From CAZOWM01 sp964583615 (GTDB taxonomy: Bacteria > Spirochaetota > B62-G9 > DRHN01), in the NCBI GenBank assembly GCA_964583615.1, contig CAZOWM010000039.1, forward strand, positions 1 to 34,304: a stretch of DNA of 34,304 bases, read 5' to 3'. This document shows, one piece after another, positions 32,862 to 34,304 of the stretch. The notes beneath the pieces are model-generated. The model did no database searches, was not told where the DNA came from, and saw only the letters and a program-made list of their open reading frames with translations. Within the stretch, counting starts at the first letter, position 1. Each line of letters starts with the position of its first letter. The position numbers and the translations under genes were made by a program.

Positions 32862-34304
32862 GTGGTCGTAAAAAAAAGTATCTTCTGTACGGTCCTCTCC
32901 ATCGGCGTACTTCTTTTTTTTCTCCTCCCGTTTCATCCATTAATTTCCGATGAAGACACTGCGTTTTCTTCATTCTACAGTACGGACATTGACAGTCTCG
33001 TTAAAGAGATGAGCCTCGAACGGAAGATCGGGCAGATACTGATATTCGGATTCTGGGGATTCAACCTCGACGAAGACTATCAAAACTGGCTTTCGCAAGG
33101 AAATCTGGGAAATGTGAAGATATTTCTGCGGAACGTGCATTCGAGAGACCAGCTCAGGGGCCTCACCGACACAATCGTCTCACTCACTGCGGAAAAGGCA
33201 AACGGCATACCCCCTTTCATCGCAACGGATCTTGAGGGAGGTGTCGTAAACCACGTCCGAAGCCCGGGAATTCTGCGGGCGCCTTCTGCGGGACTCATCG
33301 GTGCAACAGCATACGCCGAAAACAACAGGAACGTATCACGCCTGATTGCACTCACCCTCCTCGATCTCGGTATCAATATGAATTTTGCCCCGTGCGCGGA
33401 TGTGCTGACAAACCCGGACAATAAGGTCATTGGCTCACGGTCCTACAGCTCTGATCCACGTCTCGTAACCGCAATGGTGAAATCCTTTATCGAGGAGCAG
33501 AAGAAGGTCGGTATACTCGCAACGGCAAAACATTTTCCGGGGCATGGGATGACCAATTTTGACAGTCATCTCACATCAACGGCAGTTACGACTCCGAAAA
33601 GAATCCTCGACCAGATTCATATACGGCCCTACAGAGAGCTCATCGCGGAAAAGCTGCTCGATGGATGTATGGTGTCGCACATCATATACCGCGAGTTCGA
33701 TGAGCATTACCCCGCCACTTTCTCCGCTCCGATTGTAAATACTCTTTTGAGAAAAATATTGCATTTCAACGGCATCGTTGTTACGGACGATCTCGAAATG
33801 AAGGGATCTTATAACTACGCAAAAAGCATTGAGGACGCGTTTCTTCTCGCATTCAGTGCAGGAGACGATCTCATGTTGATCTCACATACAAAATCACAGC
33901 AGGAAAAGATCATCAATGGGATCGTGAAATATTTTCAGGACGGTACCCTCAGCGAGGAGAAGCTGGACACAAAGGTCCGAAGAATCCTGGAGATAAAAAA
34001 AGAGTATCTCACAAGATTTTACTCATTACAAAAACCACTCGAAGAATCCAAAACAGCGCTGAACTGCGCACTGGATGGGAGCATGACAGCCATGACTGAA
34101 GGAATTGTCAAGCTCTCTTCAAAACTCCAGTGTTCCACACCTGAATATTTCTCACATCTTGAGGAAAAAAACCTGAAGGGGATCGTTCTTGCTCCGACCC
34201 ATGAGTTCGCCAAGCTCGCACGGGAGTACCTGTGCACCTGGGATGTGCTCTACATCGGGGATTACCCCGATCGTAGAAAAAACAGACAGATGATTGAGGA
34301 ACAT
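32862..34304 (+). CDS. nagZ: GH3 beta-N-acetylhexosaminidase (NagZ-like), truncated by the window end
   Basis: The frame is open from a GTG at 32862 to the right edge (481 codons, no stop), so the C terminus is missing. After an N-terminal signal anchor (residues 4-25) comes the GH3 barrel: 'KIGQILIFGFWG', 'FIATDLEGGVV', the His/Asp dyad block KHFPGHG-x4-DSH (from 213) and the nucleophile region 'GIVVTDDLEM' (Asp299 by alignment). NagZ enzymes release N-acetylglucosamine in peptidoglycan recycling; those with export signals act in the periplasm. Sequence after about 385 continues into a further domain not present in minimal NagZ. The start is uncertain: no clear ribosome site lies before the GTG, and no ATG is available upstream. 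Confidence 0.85.
   Translation, partial: MVVKKSIFCTVLSIGVLLFFLLPFHPLISDEDTAFSSFYSTDIDSLVKEMSLERKIGQILIFGFWGFNLDEDYQNWLSQGNLGNVKIFLRNVHSRDQLRGLTDTIVSLTAEKANGIPPFIATDLEGGVVNHVRSPGILRAPSAGLIGATAYAENNRNVSRLIALTLLDLGINMNFAPCADVLTNPDNKVIGSRSYSSDPRLVTAMVKSFIEEQKKVGILATAKHFPGHGMTNFDSHLTSTAVTTPKRILDQIHIRPYRELIAEKLLDGCMVSHIIYREFDEHYPATFSAPIVNTLLRKILHFNGIVVTDDLEMKGSYNYAKSIEDAFLLAFSAGDDLMLISHTKSQQEKIINGIVKYFQDGTLSEEKLDTKVRRILEIKKEYLTRFYSLQKPLEESKTALNCALDGSMTAMTEGIVKLSSKLQCSTPEYFSHLEEKNLKGIVLAPTHEFAKLAREYLCTWDVLYIGDYPDRRKNRQMIEEH

Noticed and set aside
1..34304. CRISPR arrays, tRNA/rRNA genes, transposases or phage genes
   Set aside because: Looked for repeated spacers, cloverleaf-like segments and transposase or integrase motifs by eye and saw none.

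Overview
This window looks like ordinary chromosome of a diderm (Gram-negative type) bacterium with mid-range GC. It carries a C-terminal-Phe outer-membrane beta-barrel gene, a LolA-like periplasmic protein, a GH3 hexosaminidase with an N-terminal export signal, TatC and sigma-54-type two-component signalling. GatCAB implies indirect Gln-tRNA and/or Asn-tRNA synthesis. The phenylacetate-CoA ligase plus tandem-ACT pair and the MmpL/LolA-like/porin cluster suggest an anaerobe such as a spirochaete or deltaproteobacterium-like lineage, but I cannot fix the phylum from sequence alone. I saw no rRNA, tRNA, CRISPR array, insertion sequence or prophage, and no gene-free stretch exceeds 300 bp.

Left third (1-12690), mostly minus strand. 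The tail of a plus-strand gene, possibly an anti-sigma-factor kinase, enters at the left edge. It is followed by an ACT-domain/phenylacetate-CoA ligase pair with its own promoter, then a compact pcrA-gatC-gatA-gatB operon. Next is an unusual single-chain fusion of PGP synthase (PgsA) and PGP phosphatase (PgpA), divergent from an aldo/keto reductase through interleaved promoters. Last is a tightly overlapped operon encoding a PAS-PP2C (SpoIIE/RsbU-like) phosphatase, an HDOD protein and a monoacylglycerol-lipase-like hydrolase.

Middle (12700-23850). PTS enzyme I stands alone on the plus strand. On the minus strand are tatC with a small acidic zinc-ribbon protein and a D-2-hydroxyacid dehydrogenase. 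Then comes a plus-strand cluster: TetR regulator, RND/MmpL exporter, LolA-like periplasmic protein and outer-membrane beta-barrel, which together look like an envelope-spanning lipid or hydrophobe export pathway. A 20-bp sequence repeated (17/20 identical) in front of both tetR and the exporter is a good operator candidate. A geranylgeranyl-reductase-family flavoprotein follows, behind a palindrome that overlaps its promoter.

Right third (23855-34304) is a signalling island. A membrane hybrid kinase overlaps an orphan peptide/solute-binding protein gene, and divergent from them is an NtrC-type sigma-54 activator. Downstream are a degenerate receiver protein (Glu at the phosphosite, Trp instead of Lys), a 47-residue membrane/secreted peptide with a Gly-rich tail, a perfect 15-bp hairpin, and a soluble PAS-PAS hybrid kinase. 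This pseudo-receiver/peptide/kinase set is the most promising undescribed unit here. A strongly expressed-looking single secreted protein gene follows, and a NagZ-like GH3 gene runs off the right edge.
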